A DNA stretch of 64,000 nucleotides from an uncultured Pelagibacteraceae bacterium (GTDB lineage: Bacteria; Pseudomonadota; Alphaproteobacteria; Pelagibacterales; Pelagibacteraceae), in contig CACFAT010000002.1 in the NCBI GenBank assembly GCA_902564385.1, positions 121,671 through 185,670 of the forward strand, given 5' to 3'. Shown here piece by piece: positions 17,019 to 27,267 of this stretch. The number at the start of each line of letters is the position of its first letter. Within the stretch, counting starts at the first letter, position 1. Under the pieces are notes generated by a model that made no database searches, was not told the DNA's origin, and saw nothing but the letters and a program-made list of their open reading frames with translations. A program made the translations under genes and the position numbers.

Positions 17019-17901
17019 ACAAATCTTTTAGGTATATCGATACAGCAATCCATATCAAAATAAAGCTGATTAATTTATGTATATCTAATTCCTCATTATA
17101 TAAGAAATAACCCAACAAGAATTGCAAAGTTGGAGTTATATAAAAAACCATACCCGTTGGACCTAAACCACATAATTCAACACCCCTAACATATAAATAT
17201 AAAGGAATCACGGTCATAGGACCTGCCATCATGAATATTAACATTAAATTAACATTCGATATATCAAAATCATTTAAATCGTTTTGTACAATTAAATAAA
17301 AAGCAAATATTACCGCTGGAAAAATAAATAAACTTTCAACTAATAAACCAATATCTGTGTCTACATCAATTTTTTTTCTTACTAAATTATAAAAACTCCA
17401 ACTTAAAGCTACAATTAGTCCAACCCATGGTATTGATTGGAAACTAGAAATTACTAAATACAAAATTGATATAGTTACGATTAAAAGTGAAATTTTAGTT
17501 TTGAAACTTAATTCCTCTTTTAAAAAAAAATAACCTAAAAAAACACTTATTATAGGCATTATAAAATATCCAAAACTAGCATCTATAACTTGATCATTCC
17601 CTATTGCATAAATCCAAACAGCCCAATTCGTAAAAATTAATAATCCAGATAAAAACAGCATAATAATTTTTTTTTTATCTTTAAAAACTGAGCTAAATTT
17701 TTTCCACTTTGATAAAATGATTGTTGTTAAAATTAGCATAACAGTTGTCCATGCACTTCGATGTAGGACAACTTCAATATGGCCAGCAAAAGCAATATAT
17801 TTAAAATATATAACTCCGATAAAACCCCACCAGAAAGAACCAAATGCCGTTAAAATTATACCTTTATTAAATTGATTTTTGCTTAACATTATATTGATCA
17901 A
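17005..17901 (-). CDS. rarD: RarD-type EamA transporter
   Basis: Ten-helix inner-membrane permease of the DMT superfamily, 298 residues, closest in pattern to RarD. Marker phrases are GFIGVIYFKYIAFAGHIEVVLHRSAW near the N-terminus (shown here only as the GFIGVIYFK and EVVLHRSAW parts), NWAVWIYAIGNDQVIDASFGYFI-like middle, and the RGVELCGLGPTGM segment. An in-frame ATG four codons downstream (17889) is an alternative start. The substrate of RarD proteins is unsettled. Confidence 0.88.
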   Translation of the reverse strand: MINIMLSKNQFNKGIILTAFGSFWWGFIGVIYFKYIAFAGHIEVVLHRSAWTTVMLILTTIILSKWKKFSSVFKDKKKIIMLFLSGLLIFTNWAVWIYAIGNDQVIDASFGYFIMPIISVFLGYFFLKEELSFKTKISLLIVTISILYLVISSFQSIPWVGLIVALSWSFYNLVRKKIDVDTDIGLLVESLFIFPAVIFAFYLIVQNDLNDFDISNVNLMLIFMMAGPMTVIPLYLYVRGVELCGLGPTGMVFYITPTLQFLLGYFLYNEELDIHKLISFILIWIAVSIYLKDLYEKN

Positions 17902-17949
17902 TTAAACTATTTTGTTTATGAAATATAGAATTTTAATTATTACAAATTA

Positions 17950-18039
17950 GGAGAGATGGCTGAGCGGTTGAAAGCACCGGTCTTGAAAACCGGCAAAGGG
18001 GCAACTCTTTCCTGGGTTCGAATCCCAGTCTCTCCGCCA
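17950..18039 (+). tRNA. tRNA-Ser (TGA)
   Basis: 90 bases with encoded CCA and a long variable arm. Acceptor GGAGAGA/TCTCTCC, anticodon stem CCGGT/ACCGG with loop CTTGAAA (anticodon TGA), T-arm GGTTCGAATCC. Its 3' end directly abuts the stop codon of the convergent sdhE gene. Confidence 0.97.
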
Positions 18040-18300
18040 CTAATATTTATTTTTAAATTCTATAAGTTTTTTTAAGACGATTTTATCTTCAAAATCTTTT
18101 GAATTTTTACCTAAACTTAAATCGACTAAAGTTTCGTCATCAAAATTAATTAACTTATCTAAAGAAACTAATTCTTTATGATCGAGATTGTCAATAATTG
18201 AATTAACAAATTTAGAAACAAAAATATCCATTTCTTTAGTTCCACGGTATTGAGCTCTGTATAAAATTTTATTAATTAAATTTTGTTTATTTGAATCCAT
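18040..18300 (-). CDS. sdhE: FAD assembly factor SdhE
   Basis: Small helical protein (86 residues, DUF339/SdhE family) that promotes covalent attachment of FAD to succinate dehydrogenase and related flavoproteins in the cytoplasm. The diagnostic RxxYRGxxExD motif appears as RAQYRGTKEMD near residues 15-25. Size is normal. The gene is divergent from recG with a 26-base gap, an arrangement (sdhE/recG head to head) that is common in alphaproteobacteria. Confidence 0.92.
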   Translation of the reverse strand: MDSNKQNLINKILYRAQYRGTKEMDIFVSKFVNSIIDNLDHKELVSLDKLINFDDETLVDLSLGKNSKDFEDKIVLKKLIEFKNKY

Positions 18301-18326
18301 TAATTAAATCTTTATATATATAAATC

Positions 18327-20366
18327 ATGAATGATCACGAATATTTATTGTCAAATATTCAGAATATTAAAGGTATAGGGAAAAAAACAAGCCAATTATT
18401 TAAAAGAAAAAATATAAATACAATTTTTGATTTATTGTGGCATTTACCCACAAGTAAAATTGAAAATTCAAAAGTAACAAATGTTGGTGATATACAAATA
18501 GGTAAGTTACAAACAATTAAACTAACACCTATAAAATATAATTTTCCTAGAATAAGAAGATTGCCCAACCGAGTTGTATGTCAAAGTAATGATATAAAAA
18601 TAGATTGTGTTTTTTTTAATTCATATGAAGGATATATAAAAAAAATCTTACCATTAAATACTGAAATAATAATAAGTGGAAAAATTAATTTTTTTAGAAA
18701 TAAATATCAAATCACTAATCCTACTCAGGTTAAAGAAAGTAATGAAAATATCTTAGAGACTAAAAATAAATATAGTCTTACAGATGGTCTTACAATTAAT
18801 AAATATAATAATATAATTAATGAAGTTTTAAAGGAATTACCAGATTTAGATGAATGGCTAAATGATGATATAAAGAAAAAATTTAATAATATTAAGTGGA
18901 AAGATGCAATCATAAAAATTCACAGTCTTGATACAGAAGAAATTTTAAAATCTAAGTATTATAAAAGGTTAGTTTTTGACGAATTGTTTGCTCATTTTTT
19001 ATTATCCTCAAAGATAAGAACGAAAATAAAAAAAATAAAGAAATCACAAAAAATTTTTAAAGATTGTAAGGAAAAATTAATACAAGATTTAAATTTTAAA
19101 TTAACAAATGATCAAGAAGCAGCAATAAAAATTATAAACGAAGATCTTAAATCAAAAAGTAGGATGTTTAGACTCTTACAAGGGGATGTTGGATCAGGTA
19201 AAACAATAGTATCAATGATAGCTGCGGTAAATTGTATAAATTCTGGATATCAAACAAGCTTTATGGTGCCGACTGAAATTCTAGCTAAGCAACATTTTTC
19301 TTTTGCTAAAAAATATCTTCCCAAAAATATTAAAATTGAAATGTTAACTGGTAAGTCAAAATATGCTGATAGAAAGAAAATTTTAGAAAATTTAAAACTT
19401 GGTAAGATAGACTTTCTGATAGGAACACATGCGTTATTCCAAAAAAAGGTTGAATATAATAAACTCGGTTTAATAATAATTGATGAACAACATAAGTTTG
19501 GAGTTCGTCAACGTAAAGAGTTATCAGAAAAAGGTGGAAACAACTGCGATGTTCTAGTCATGTCTGCAACTCCAATACCAAGAACAATGATGATGACGGT
19601 TTATGGTGATATGGATTTAACCTTAATTAAAGAAAAACCAAAAAATAGAAAAAAAATAGTAACATATAGCAAGTTAGAAGATAAAATATCTGAAATAATT
19701 AAATTTGTTAAAAAAGAAATTTCTAATAAAAATCAAATTTTCTGGGTTTGTCCTTTAATAGAAGAGTCGAAAAAAGTTGAACAACAATCTGTTGTAAATA
19801 AATTTAAGTATTTAGAAAAATATTTTAAGAATAGAATTGGATTAATTCATGGTTCACTTGATAGGGATCAAAGGAACAAAATTTTAAATAATTTCTTAGA
19901 TAGAAAGCTGGATATATTGGTTTCAACCACTGTTATTGAGGTTGGAATAGATTTTCCTAATGCTAACGTAATTGTTATTGAAAATGCTGATAAGTATGGT
20001 TTATCCCAATTACATCAGTTACGAGGTCGTGTCGGACGTGGTAGTAAACAATCTTACTGTATATTAATGTTTAAATCCTCACTAAGTGAGAATGCAAAAA
20101 AAAGAATTAACATTCTAAAAAGTTCAGATGACGGTTTTGTAATTTCTGAGGAAGATATGAAATTACGTGGATATGGGGATTTGTTAGGATTTAAGCAAAG
20201 TGGAATTAAAAATTTTAGATTAGCTGATCCCATATTAAATGAAGACTTATTCTTACTTGCTGAGGCAGAAGTAAAAAAATTAGAGATGAAAGGTGATAAT
20301 TTCAATAAATATAATAAATTATTAAAATTATACGATCGAGCCTCAATAATTAACGAAATTTCTTAA
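18327..20366 (+). CDS. recG: ATP-dependent DNA helicase RecG
   Basis: Branch-migration helicase that remodels stalled forks and Holliday junctions. 679 residues, near the usual 690. N-terminal wedge/OB domain (about 1-190), then superfamily 2 helicase domains: Walker A GDVGSGKT (about 286-293), DEQH box (about 385-392), TAT motif SATPIPRT and motif VI QLRGRVGRG. All motifs are intact. The 3' end overlaps the convergent DUF502 gene by four bases. Confidence 0.97.
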   Translation: MNDHEYLLSNIQNIKGIGKKTSQLFKRKNINTIFDLLWHLPTSKIENSKVTNVGDIQIGKLQTIKLTPIKYNFPRIRRLPNRVVCQSNDIKIDCVFFNSYEGYIKKILPLNTEIIISGKINFFRNKYQITNPTQVKESNENILETKNKYSLTDGLTINKYNNIINEVLKELPDLDEWLNDDIKKKFNNIKWKDAIIKIHSLDTEEILKSKYYKRLVFDELFAHFLLSSKIRTKIKKIKKSQKIFKDCKEKLIQDLNFKLTNDQEAAIKIINEDLKSKSRMFRLLQGDVGSGKTIVSMIAAVNCINSGYQTSFMVPTEILAKQHFSFAKKYLPKNIKIEMLTGKSKYADRKKILENLKLGKIDFLIGTHALFQKKVEYNKLGLIIIDEQHKFGVRQRKELSEKGGNNCDVLVMSATPIPRTMMMTVYGDMDLTLIKEKPKNRKKIVTYSKLEDKISEIIKFVKKEISNKNQIFWVCPLIEESKKVEQQSVVNKFKYLEKYFKNRIGLIHGSLDRDQRNKILNNFLDRKLDILVSTTVIEVGIDFPNANVIVIENADKYGLSQLHQLRGRVGRGSKQSYCILMFKSSLSENAKKRINILKSSDDGFVISEEDMKLRGYGDLLGFKQSGIKNFRLADPILNEDLFLLAEAEVKKLEMKGDNFNKYNKLLKLYDRASIINEIS

Positions 20367-20986
20367 ATTTTTTTTGGATCTGAAGTACCGGCTGAAACAA
20401 TAAATTTAGAAGCTTCTTCAAAAGTCATATCTAAATAAATAACTTCATCTTTGGGAAACATTAATAAAAATCCACTTGTTGGATTTGGTGTTGTTGGAAC
20501 AAATACATTAATAAGATTAGTATTTGTTTTTTTTGATATTTCACCATCGTTTTCTCTGGTCGCAAACCCTACTGCCCAACTACCTTTTCTCGGATACTCA
20601 ACTAAGACTACACTTTTCTTTGATCCTTTTTTTGGTGCTAATGTTTCAGTCATTTGGCCAATTGCTGAATAAATTGTTCTAAGAATTGGTATTCTTTTTA
20701 ATATATCATTAAATATTTTAAGTATTTTTTTTCCAATAAATGAAAGAGATAAACTTCCAATTATTGTAATAAAAATTATAGCTAATAATATTTCCAAACC
20801 TGGTATTGCAAAAGGTAAATAACTATTTGGATTTAATTCGTTTGGTATTAATTTTGACGATATAGATATAAAAAATCTAGTTAAATATAATGTGATACCT
20901 ATTGGAACAAGAACAACTATTCCTGCTATAAAATAGTTTCTAAGTCTTCCAAGGATTGAAATGCCTCTTCTTTTTAATTTTGCCAT
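20363..20986 (-). CDS. DUF502 family membrane protein
   Basis: 207 residues with two transmembrane helices (about 15-37 and 58-80) followed by a soluble C-terminal domain with the family phrases PILRTIYSAIGQ, YPRKGSWAVGF and VFVPTTPNPTSGFLLM. DUF502 proteins are widespread in bacteria and plants (LCV/COV1-like) and lack a firm biochemical role. In alphaproteobacteria the gene is usually next to recG, as here. Confidence 0.92.
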   Translation of the reverse strand: MAKLKRRGISILGRLRNYFIAGIVVLVPIGITLYLTRFFISISSKLIPNELNPNSYLPFAIPGLEILLAIIFITIIGSLSLSFIGKKILKIFNDILKRIPILRTIYSAIGQMTETLAPKKGSKKSVVLVEYPRKGSWAVGFATRENDGEISKKTNTNLINVFVPTTPNPTSGFLLMFPKDEVIYLDMTFEEASKFIVSAGTSDPKKI

Positions 20987-20989
20987 AAA

Positions 20990-21067
20990 TTAACTGTAAC
21001 TTGCATATAAAACAAATACGACTGCCAGTACAAATAGTACTATTAAAATTTTGTTATTAAGTATCAT
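20990..21067 (-). CDS. Possible 25-residue single-helix membrane peptide
   Basis: An ATG frame of 25 residues (MILNNKILIV...ASYS) that is almost entirely one hydrophobic helix. It ends three bases before the DUF502 start on the same strand, so it could be translated ahead of it or be a leader peptide. No ribosome binding site is evident, and such a short frame can arise by chance. Confidence 0.3.
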   Translation of the reverse strand: MILNNKILIVLFVLAVVFVLYASYS

Positions 21068-21109
21068 ATAAATTATTATAAAAAAGGTGTAATATATTAA
21101 GTAAAAAAA

Positions 21110-21931
21110 GTGAATAGAAGAAATTTCATACATTTATTTGGTTGTAGTTGCTTATCTTTTGGCCTATCTGCATGTGGTAGTGCACCGATAACAGATCGAA
21201 AACAACTAAAATTAATTCCCGAATCTAACCTCAATGCGAAAGCTGCTCAATTATATGAAAAAGTAAAAGAGAAAGAAACTTTAAGTGATGATACTAAAAC
21301 ATTAAATCAAATAAAAGAAATTGGATCCAAAATTGAATACTCAATATCAGAATACTTTGACCGGAATAATATACCTGACCCAACTATAAATTTTGATTGG
21401 GAATATATACTTATTGATAAAAAAAAAGTTAAAAATGCTTGGTGTATGCCTGGAGGCAAAATAGCTGTTTATACAGGTCTGTTAGATATAACTAAAAATG
21501 AAGATGGATTGGCAGCTGTAATGGGTCATGAAATAGCACATGCAGTTGCAAAACATTCAGTAGAAAGAGCAAGTAGAGGTGTTTTGTTAAATACTGGTAC
21601 AGCAATTTTAGATATAGCCACTAAAGGTAAAGTATCTCAGATAAATAGAACCACAGGGATGAATGCCGTCGGGTTATTATCACAGATAGGAATTATGAAT
21701 CCTTTCAATAGAAAACAAGAAAGTGAAGCTGATTATCTTGGTTTGATATTTGCATCACTATCTGGTTATGACATTAGGGAAACAATTAAAGTTTGGGAAA
21801 GAATGAAAGAAGCTAAAAAAGGAAAAGAACCACCAGAATTTATGTCTACTCACCCATCTTCAACAAATAGAATTAATAATATTACAAATTGGATAAACGA
21901 AATTATTATTAAATATCCGCCAATTGCATAA
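21110..21931 (+). CDS. M48-family zinc metalloprotease, exported lipoprotein
   Basis: Periplasmic peptidase of the M48 (Oma1/BepA/LoiP) group, 273 residues, GTG start. The N-terminus MNRRNFIHLFG has a twin-arginine-like pair followed by a lipobox ending at C22 (LSAC), suggesting an exported lipoprotein. The zinc site is HEIAH (140-144) with the third ligand E206 in ESEAD. Homologues take part in outer-membrane protein quality control. It has no C-terminal TPR domain as in BepA, so it is the short LoiP-like form. It precedes the convergent tRNA-Lys. Confidence 0.92.
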   Translation: MNRRNFIHLFGCSCLSFGLSACGSAPITDRKQLKLIPESNLNAKAAQLYEKVKEKETLSDDTKTLNQIKEIGSKIEYSISEYFDRNNIPDPTINFDWEYILIDKKKVKNAWCMPGGKIAVYTGLLDITKNEDGLAAVMGHEIAHAVAKHSVERASRGVLLNTGTAILDIATKGKVSQINRTTGMNAVGLLSQIGIMNPFNRKQESEADYLGLIFASLSGYDIRETIKVWERMKEAKKGKEPPEFMSTHPSSTNRINNITNWINEIIIKYPPIA

Positions 21932-21932
21932 G

Positions 21933-22008
<76 letters not shown>

Positions 22009-22058
22009 CCAAAAAGCGTTTTTATATTGATTTTTTTTTATTAATCAATGTTAAAAAT

Positions 22059-23171
22059 TTACAATTTATTGATGTACTTATCGTGAAATTCATTAAAAGT
22101 ACCTTGTTTTATATTGTCTCTTATGTTTCTCATTAAATCTTGATAAAAATTGATGTTATTAAGGGTCAGAATCATTGATGCTAACATTTCATTAGTATTA
22201 AATAAATGATTTAAATAATTCTTAGAATATTTATTTAAATTGAACTTTGTGACATTTTTGTCCAGAGGTGTATTATCATTTTTATATTTTGAATTTCTAA
22301 TTTGTATTTGACCACCCCAAGTAAAAGCTAAACCAGTTCTGCCAGATCTTGTGGGCATTACACAGTCAAACATATCTACACCTCTCTTAACTGCGCCTAG
22401 TATATCAGATGGAGTACCAACACCCATTAAATATCTTGGTTTATCTTTAGGCATATGATCTTTTATTCCATCAAGAACGTCAAACATTTCATCTTGTGTT
22501 TCCCCCACTGCTAGACCTCCTAGAGCATATCCATTAAATCCAATGTCAATAAGGTTATTTAAGGATTTTATTCTTAGATCGTTAAATAATCCACCTTGCA
22601 CTATTCCAAATAAACCTTTGTGATCGTTTGTTCCAAATGCATCTTTTGATCTTTTTGCCCACTCTGATGATAATTCCATTGATTTCTTAATTTTATCATA
22701 GTCTTTAGTATTTTTAGGGCATTCATCCATAACCATCACTATGTCTGAGTTCAAGCCTTTTTGAATTCTTATACTTTCTTCAGGGCTTAAAATAAAAGTT
22801 TTACCATCAATATGTGATTGAAAAATTGCACCCTTATCTTTATCAATTTTATTTAATTTCGACAGAGACATTACTTGAAAGCCACCTGAGTCGGTTAGAA
22901 TTGGAAGATCACAATTCATGAATTCATGAAGTCCTCCAACACTTTCGATTCTTTCAACACCAGGCCTTATCATTAGATGATATGTATTTGATAAGATGAT
23001 CTCACTACCTGTTTTTTTTATATCTTCTAAAAAAACACCTTTAACAGTTGCTTGTGTACCAACTGGCATAAAAGCAGGAGTATTAATATTACCTCTATGA
23101 GTCTCTATAACTCCTACTCTTGCATAATTTTGAGTGTGATGAACATTAAAATTGAAATCTTTTAATGACAT
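22059..23171 (-). CDS. tgt: tRNA-guanine transglycosylase, zinc ligands replaced
   Basis: Exchanges guanine 34 for preQ1 in GUN-anticodon tRNAs, the entry step of queuosine modification. 370 residues. Catalytic and substrate features are bacterial: LTDSGGFQVMS, MDECP (the Cys typical of preQ1 enzymes), VQGG, GLAVGE and DCVMPTRSGRTG. The C-terminal zinc site is not: the positions equal to E. coli C302, C304, C307 and H333 read V307, K309, L312 and N338. The fold around them is otherwise well kept (NDNTPLD, KYSKNYLNHL). No queA gene lies beside it, unlike many alphaproteobacteria. Downstream is tRNA-Lys. Confidence 0.95.
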   Translation of the reverse strand: MSLKDFNFNVHHTQNYARVGVIETHRGNINTPAFMPVGTQATVKGVFLEDIKKTGSEIILSNTYHLMIRPGVERIESVGGLHEFMNCDLPILTDSGGFQVMSLSKLNKIDKDKGAIFQSHIDGKTFILSPEESIRIQKGLNSDIVMVMDECPKNTKDYDKIKKSMELSSEWAKRSKDAFGTNDHKGLFGIVQGGLFNDLRIKSLNNLIDIGFNGYALGGLAVGETQDEMFDVLDGIKDHMPKDKPRYLMGVGTPSDILGAVKRGVDMFDCVMPTRSGRTGLAFTWGGQIQIRNSKYKNDNTPLDKNVTKFNLNKYSKNYLNHLFNTNEMLASMILTLNNINFYQDLMRNIRDNIKQGTFNEFHDKYINKL

Positions 23172-23181
23172 TCATTATTAA

Positions 23182-23739
23182 TTATTGAGATTTAAAACTA
23201 ATAATTTTATCTGGATTTGAAACTGCTCCGTTATCGCCATCACCTTTTGTAATCATATCAACGAATTCCATTCCTTCTATTACTTTTCCAAAAACAGTAT
23301 ATTGTCTATCCAGGAAAGGTGCTGGTTTAAAACAAATGAAAAATTGACTATTGGCACTATTAGGATCTGATGATCTTGCCATAGAAACGGTTCCTCTATC
23401 ATGAGGAAGTTCATTAAATTCTTGATTTAAATCTGGTAAATCAGATCCACCAATACCCGCTCTTCTTAAATCAAAATCTTTTGAAGATGAATTTCCAAAT
23501 TTTACATCACCTGTTTGTGCCATAAAACCATCAATTACTCTGTGAAAAACAACATTATCGTATTGTCCTGAATTTGCTAACTCTTGAATTCTTTTAACAT
23601 GATTTGGGGCAACATCTGGATACATTTCAATTTTTACATCACCATCTTTTAATTTTAAAATCATTATATTCTCCTTTGCTATTAAATTTGTTGATAAAAA
23701 AATAAAAAAAATAATTAAAATATTTAAATATTTATTCAT
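23182..23739 (-). CDS. Cyclophilin-type peptidyl-prolyl isomerase, exported
   Basis: Protein-folding enzyme, 185 residues with a signal peptide (about 1-21), so probably periplasmic. Family motifs are FHRVIDGFMAQTGD, MARSSDPNSANSQFFI and FGKVIEGMEFVDMI, with the catalytic arginine in FHRVI. An internal ATG at residue 25 would give a cytoplasmic form, as seen in the paired genes of other alphaproteobacteria. It lies between coaD and tgt and overlaps coaD by eight bases. Confidence 0.93.
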   Translation of the reverse strand: MNKYLNILIIFFIFLSTNLIAKENIMILKLKDGDVKIEMYPDVAPNHVKRIQELANSGQYDNVVFHRVIDGFMAQTGDVKFGNSSSKDFDLRRAGIGGSDLPDLNQEFNELPHDRGTVSMARSSDPNSANSQFFICFKPAPFLDRQYTVFGKVIEGMEFVDMITKGDGDNGAVSNPDKIISFKSQ

Positions 23740-24226
23740 AAACCTCTTTCAATGATTTAATTGTACTTTTAGTTGTAAATTTTTTTAAATCACCATTGTG
23801 TTGAGCGATTTCTTTAACAAATCTAGATGATATTATTTGATTTTCAACATCTGACATTAAAAAAATTGTCTCAACTTGATTATTAAGTTTTCTATTCATT
23901 CCAGCTAATTGAAATTCATACTCAAAATCAGAAACTGCCCTTAGGCCTCTTAAAATGATATTTGATTTATATTTTTTACAAAGGTCTGTTGTCAAAGTAT
24001 TAAATTTTATAACATCAACCTTATTTTTTTTAAATTTCAGATCTTTATAAAGAGCTCTTTTTACAATTTCTATTCTTTCGTCTAATGAAAATAGGAAGTT
24101 TTTCTGATTTCCATCTGAAATACCTACAATTACTTTATCTACTATCTTAAGTGATTTCTTAATGACATCTATATGACCAAACGTAATTGGATCAAAAGTT
24201 CCTGGATAGATAGCTATATTTTTCAT
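23732..24226 (-). CDS. coaD: Phosphopantetheine adenylyltransferase
   Basis: Penultimate step of coenzyme A synthesis: transfers AMP to 4'-phosphopantetheine. 164 residues, standard size. The nucleotidyl-transferase TxGH motif is TFGH (15-18); RGLRAVSDFEYE and ISSRFVKE are the substrate-binding segments. Its ATG overlaps the gyrA stop by one base, a conserved pairing. Confidence 0.96.
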   Translation of the reverse strand: MKNIAIYPGTFDPITFGHIDVIKKSLKIVDKVIVGISDGNQKNFLFSLDERIEIVKRALYKDLKFKKNKVDVIKFNTLTTDLCKKYKSNIILRGLRAVSDFEYEFQLAGMNRKLNNQVETIFLMSDVENQIISSRFVKEIAQHNGDLKKFTTKSTIKSLKEVYE

Positions 24227-26799
24227 TAGATGAGATTATCATCTAATTTAATAGCAGAAACTACTTTTTCATCACCAGTCAGTTTAATTATTCTAACACC
24301 TTGTGTATTACGACCAGCTATTCTTATTTCTTTAACAGCTGTTCTTATTACCCTACCTTTGTTTGTAGAAATTAATATTTGATCTCCTTCAAAAACAGGA
24401 AAGGATGAAGAAACATTCCCGTTTCTTTGTGAATTTACAATACCAATAATTCCCTTTCCTCCTCTATTTGTAACTCTATAATCATAATGAGATGTTCTCT
24501 TACCGTAACCATTTTCTGTGATTGATAATATGAATTTTTCTTTAGCTTTAATTTCTGATTTTTGGTCTTTAGTTTTTGCTTTCTTATTTGTGTCATGATC
24601 AATAATAGACAGAGATACAATAGTATCATTTTCTGCTAAATTGATACCTCTTATACCTTTTGATGATCTGCCTTTGAAAACTCTAAGTTTTTTAGACTCA
24701 AACCTTATACATTTTCCTAATTTAGTACTTAAAATTATATCCTGATCGTCTCTACAAATTTTAACACCAATAATTTTATCATTACCGTCAAGTTTCATTG
24801 CAATTTTACCTGAAGCATTAATTGAGGTAAAATCTTCTAAATTATTCTTTCTAATTTTTCCTTCACTTGTTGCAAAAATGATATGCATGTCTTTTGTATC
24901 AACATCACTATCTGGAAATGGCATAATTGAACTAATTGATTGATGATTTTTTAGAGGAAGAATGTTAAATAAAGACTTACCTTTTGATGCAGCTGATCCT
25001 TCCGGAATTTTCCAAGCTTTAACTTTGTATGCTAATCCTTCAGTAGAGAAGAATAGAACAGATGTGTGAGTATTTACTGATAATGTTTGTACTACAGAAT
25101 CTTCGTCTCTTGTTTTAATCCCAGTTTTACCCTTTCCACCTCTTTTCTGTTGTTTAACATTACTTAAGGCACCTCTTTTAATGTATCCTTGTAAAGTAAT
25201 TGTAATTATTACAGACTCTTTTTGAATAGTTTCTTCAATATTATAGTTTAAAACAGCATCTATAATCTGAGTTCTTCTCGGAGATGAAAATTTCTCTTTA
25301 ATTTGAGATAACTCATTACTAATTACTTTTAATAGTTCACTTTTAGAATTTATTATTTTTTTATACTTTGTAATTAATTCAGATAATTTTTTAATTTCTT
25401 CTTCAATTTCATTAATTCCAAGGGCGGTTAATTTTTGTAATCTAAGTTCTAGTATTGATGTGACTTGAGTTTCAGATAAGTTATATGATCCTTTATAATT
25501 TTTACTATCAACTAATTTAATTAATTTTGCAGATTTTGTTATTTTCCATTTAGTTTTTATTAGAGTATTTTTTGCTTCTTCTGGATTCTTTGAAGATCTA
25601 ATAATTTTTATGACTTTATCAATATTTTCTACGCTAACAGATAAGCCAAGTAATACATGGACACGGTCCTCTGCTTTTTTTAAATCATATTTTGTTTTTT
25701 TAATGACTACATCTTCTCTAAATTTTAAAAAGTTCTCTAAAAAATCTTTTAATGAACATGTTTTAGGTTTGTTATCAACAATGGCTAATGAATTAAAACC
25801 AAATGAAGTTTCAATAGATGTATATTTGTAAAGTTGTCTTTTGATTGTCTCCGGTTCAACACTTCTTCTTAAATCTATAGCAACTCTTATACCTTCTCTG
25901 TTAGATTCATCTCTTATGTCACTTATACCCTCAATCTTTTTATCTCTAACTAATTCTGCAATTTTTTCATTTAAGTTGGATTTGTTTACTTGATAGGGTA
26001 TTGAAGTAATTACTAATCTATCTTTACCATTTTTAAGATTTTCTACATTTATTTCACCCCTAATTTTAAAAGAGCCTCTGCCTGTTTTGTATCCTTCTCG
26101 AATAATATCTTTACCGATAATAACTCCACCAGTTGGAAAATCAGGGCCGGGTATATGCTTCATTAACTCTTTAACTTTAATATCTTTATTTTTAATAAGA
26201 GCTAAAGTTCCATCAATTATTTCACCAAGATTATGTGGTGGTATACTAGTTGCCATACCAACAGCGATACCTCCAGCTCCATTTACCAAAAGATTAGGAT
26301 ATTGAGCTGGCAGCACTGTAGGTTCTTGCTCGGTTTCGTCGTAGTTACTTTTAAATGAGACAGTATTTTTTTCTATATCATCAATCAAAAATTGAGATAT
26401 TTTTGCAAGTTTTGTTTCTGTATACCTCATTGCTGCAGGTGGATCACCATCGATTGAACCAAAATTGCCCTGACCATCAATTAAAGGAACACTCATTGAA
26501 AAATCTTGGACCATTCTAACCAATGCATCATATACAGCTTGATCACCATGCGGATGATATTTACCAATTACGTCTCCAACAATTCTTGCAGATTTTCTAA
26601 ATTGTTTTGACCAATCAAAACCACCTTTGTGCATTGCATATAAAATTCTTCTGTGAACAGGTTTGAGTCCATCTCTTATGTCGGGTAGTGCCCTACTAAT
26701 TATTACGCTCATTGCGTAAGATAAATATGATGAGCTCATTTCATCATACATTGAGATTGGTTTGATATTTAAATCTTTAGTTACTTCGTTTTTTTGCAT
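24226..26799 (-). CDS. gyrA: DNA gyrase subunit A
   Basis: Breakage-reunion subunit of gyrase, which introduces negative supercoils. 857 residues. Catalytic Tyr126 in AAMRYTE; the C-terminal pinwheel domain holds the GyrA box as QKRGGKG (near residue 550), which marks it as gyrase and not topoisomerase IV. In the quinolone-determining helix the residue equal to E. coli Ser83 is Gln87 ([10 protein letters not shown]), whereas the second position, Asp87 in E. coli, is conserved as Asp91. An insertion rich in lysine (about 745-760) splits two blades. It overlaps coaD by one base and follows ssb by four. Confidence 0.97.
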   Translation of the reverse strand: MQKNEVTKDLNIKPISMYDEMSSSYLSYAMSVIISRALPDIRDGLKPVHRRILYAMHKGGFDWSKQFRKSARIVGDVIGKYHPHGDQAVYDALVRMVQDFSMSVPLIDGQGNFGSIDGDPPAAMRYTETKLAKISQFLIDDIEKNTVSFKSNYDETEQEPTVLPAQYPNLLVNGAGGIAVGMATSIPPHNLGEIIDGTLALIKNKDIKVKELMKHIPGPDFPTGGVIIGKDIIREGYKTGRGSFKIRGEINVENLKNGKDRLVITSIPYQVNKSNLNEKIAELVRDKKIEGISDIRDESNREGIRVAIDLRRSVEPETIKRQLYKYTSIETSFGFNSLAIVDNKPKTCSLKDFLENFLKFREDVVIKKTKYDLKKAEDRVHVLLGLSVSVENIDKVIKIIRSSKNPEEAKNTLIKTKWKITKSAKLIKLVDSKNYKGSYNLSETQVTSILELRLQKLTALGINEIEEEIKKLSELITKYKKIINSKSELLKVISNELSQIKEKFSSPRRTQIIDAVLNYNIEETIQKESVIITITLQGYIKRGALSNVKQQKRGGKGKTGIKTRDEDSVVQTLSVNTHTSVLFFSTEGLAYKVKAWKIPEGSAASKGKSLFNILPLKNHQSISSIMPFPDSDVDTKDMHIIFATSEGKIRKNNLEDFTSINASGKIAMKLDGNDKIIGVKICRDDQDIILSTKLGKCIRFESKKLRVFKGRSSKGIRGINLAENDTIVSLSIIDHDTNKKAKTKDQKSEIKAKEKFILSITENGYGKRTSHYDYRVTNRGGKGIIGIVNSQRNGNVSSSFPVFEGDQILISTNKGRVIRTAVKEIRIAGRNTQGVRIIKLTGDEKVVSAIKLDDNLI

Positions 26800-26803
26800 T
26801 TAT

Positions 26804-27250
26804 TTAGAAAGGAATATCATCATCTAGCTCGTTTTGAGCCATAGAACTATCATCAAAACTTTGTTTGTTATCTTGTGATGGAATTGAATTTTGATTTCCT
26901 CCACCTAACATTGTTAATGATGAATTGTATCCTTGAATTAAAATTTCAGTAGAATATTTATCCTGACCTGATTGTTCATCTTTCCATTTTCTAGTAGTCA
27001 GTTGTCCTTCAACGTATACTTGTGCTCCTTTTTTTAAATATTGTTGAACTACATTTACTAGTCCTTCATTGAAAACAACTACTCTATGCCATTCAGTTTT
27101 TTCCTTTTTTTCACCGGTATTTTTATCTTTCCAGGATTGACTAGTAGCTAGGCTCAATCTTGCTACACTTTTACCGTTAACCATTTGTTTAACTTCTGGA
27201 TCTGCGCCTAATCGACCGATTAAAAGTACTTTATTTAAGCTTCCTGCCAT
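26804..27250 (-). CDS. ssb: Single-stranded DNA-binding protein
   Basis: Protects single-stranded DNA in replication and repair and recruits partners. 148 residues: OB-fold (about 1-108), a short Gln/Asn-rich linker and the acidic tip DDDIPF that binds partner proteins. Shorter linker than in most proteobacteria. It is divergent from uvrA, a common arrangement, and leads into gyrA with a four-base gap. Confidence 0.96.
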   Translation of the reverse strand: MAGSLNKVLLIGRLGADPEVKQMVNGKSVARLSLATSQSWKDKNTGEKKEKTEWHRVVVFNEGLVNVVQQYLKKGAQVYVEGQLTTRKWKDEQSGQDKYSTEILIQGYNSSLTMLGGGNQNSIPSQDNKQSFDDSSMAQNELDDDIPF

Positions 27251-27267
27251 AATATTTATATATTTGA

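Noticed and set aside
22026..22049. Hairpin ATTGATT/AATCAAT downstream of tgt as a terminator
   Set aside because: The stem is only seven AT pairs with a 10-base T-rich loop and no proper U tail; AT-only hairpins are expected by chance here.
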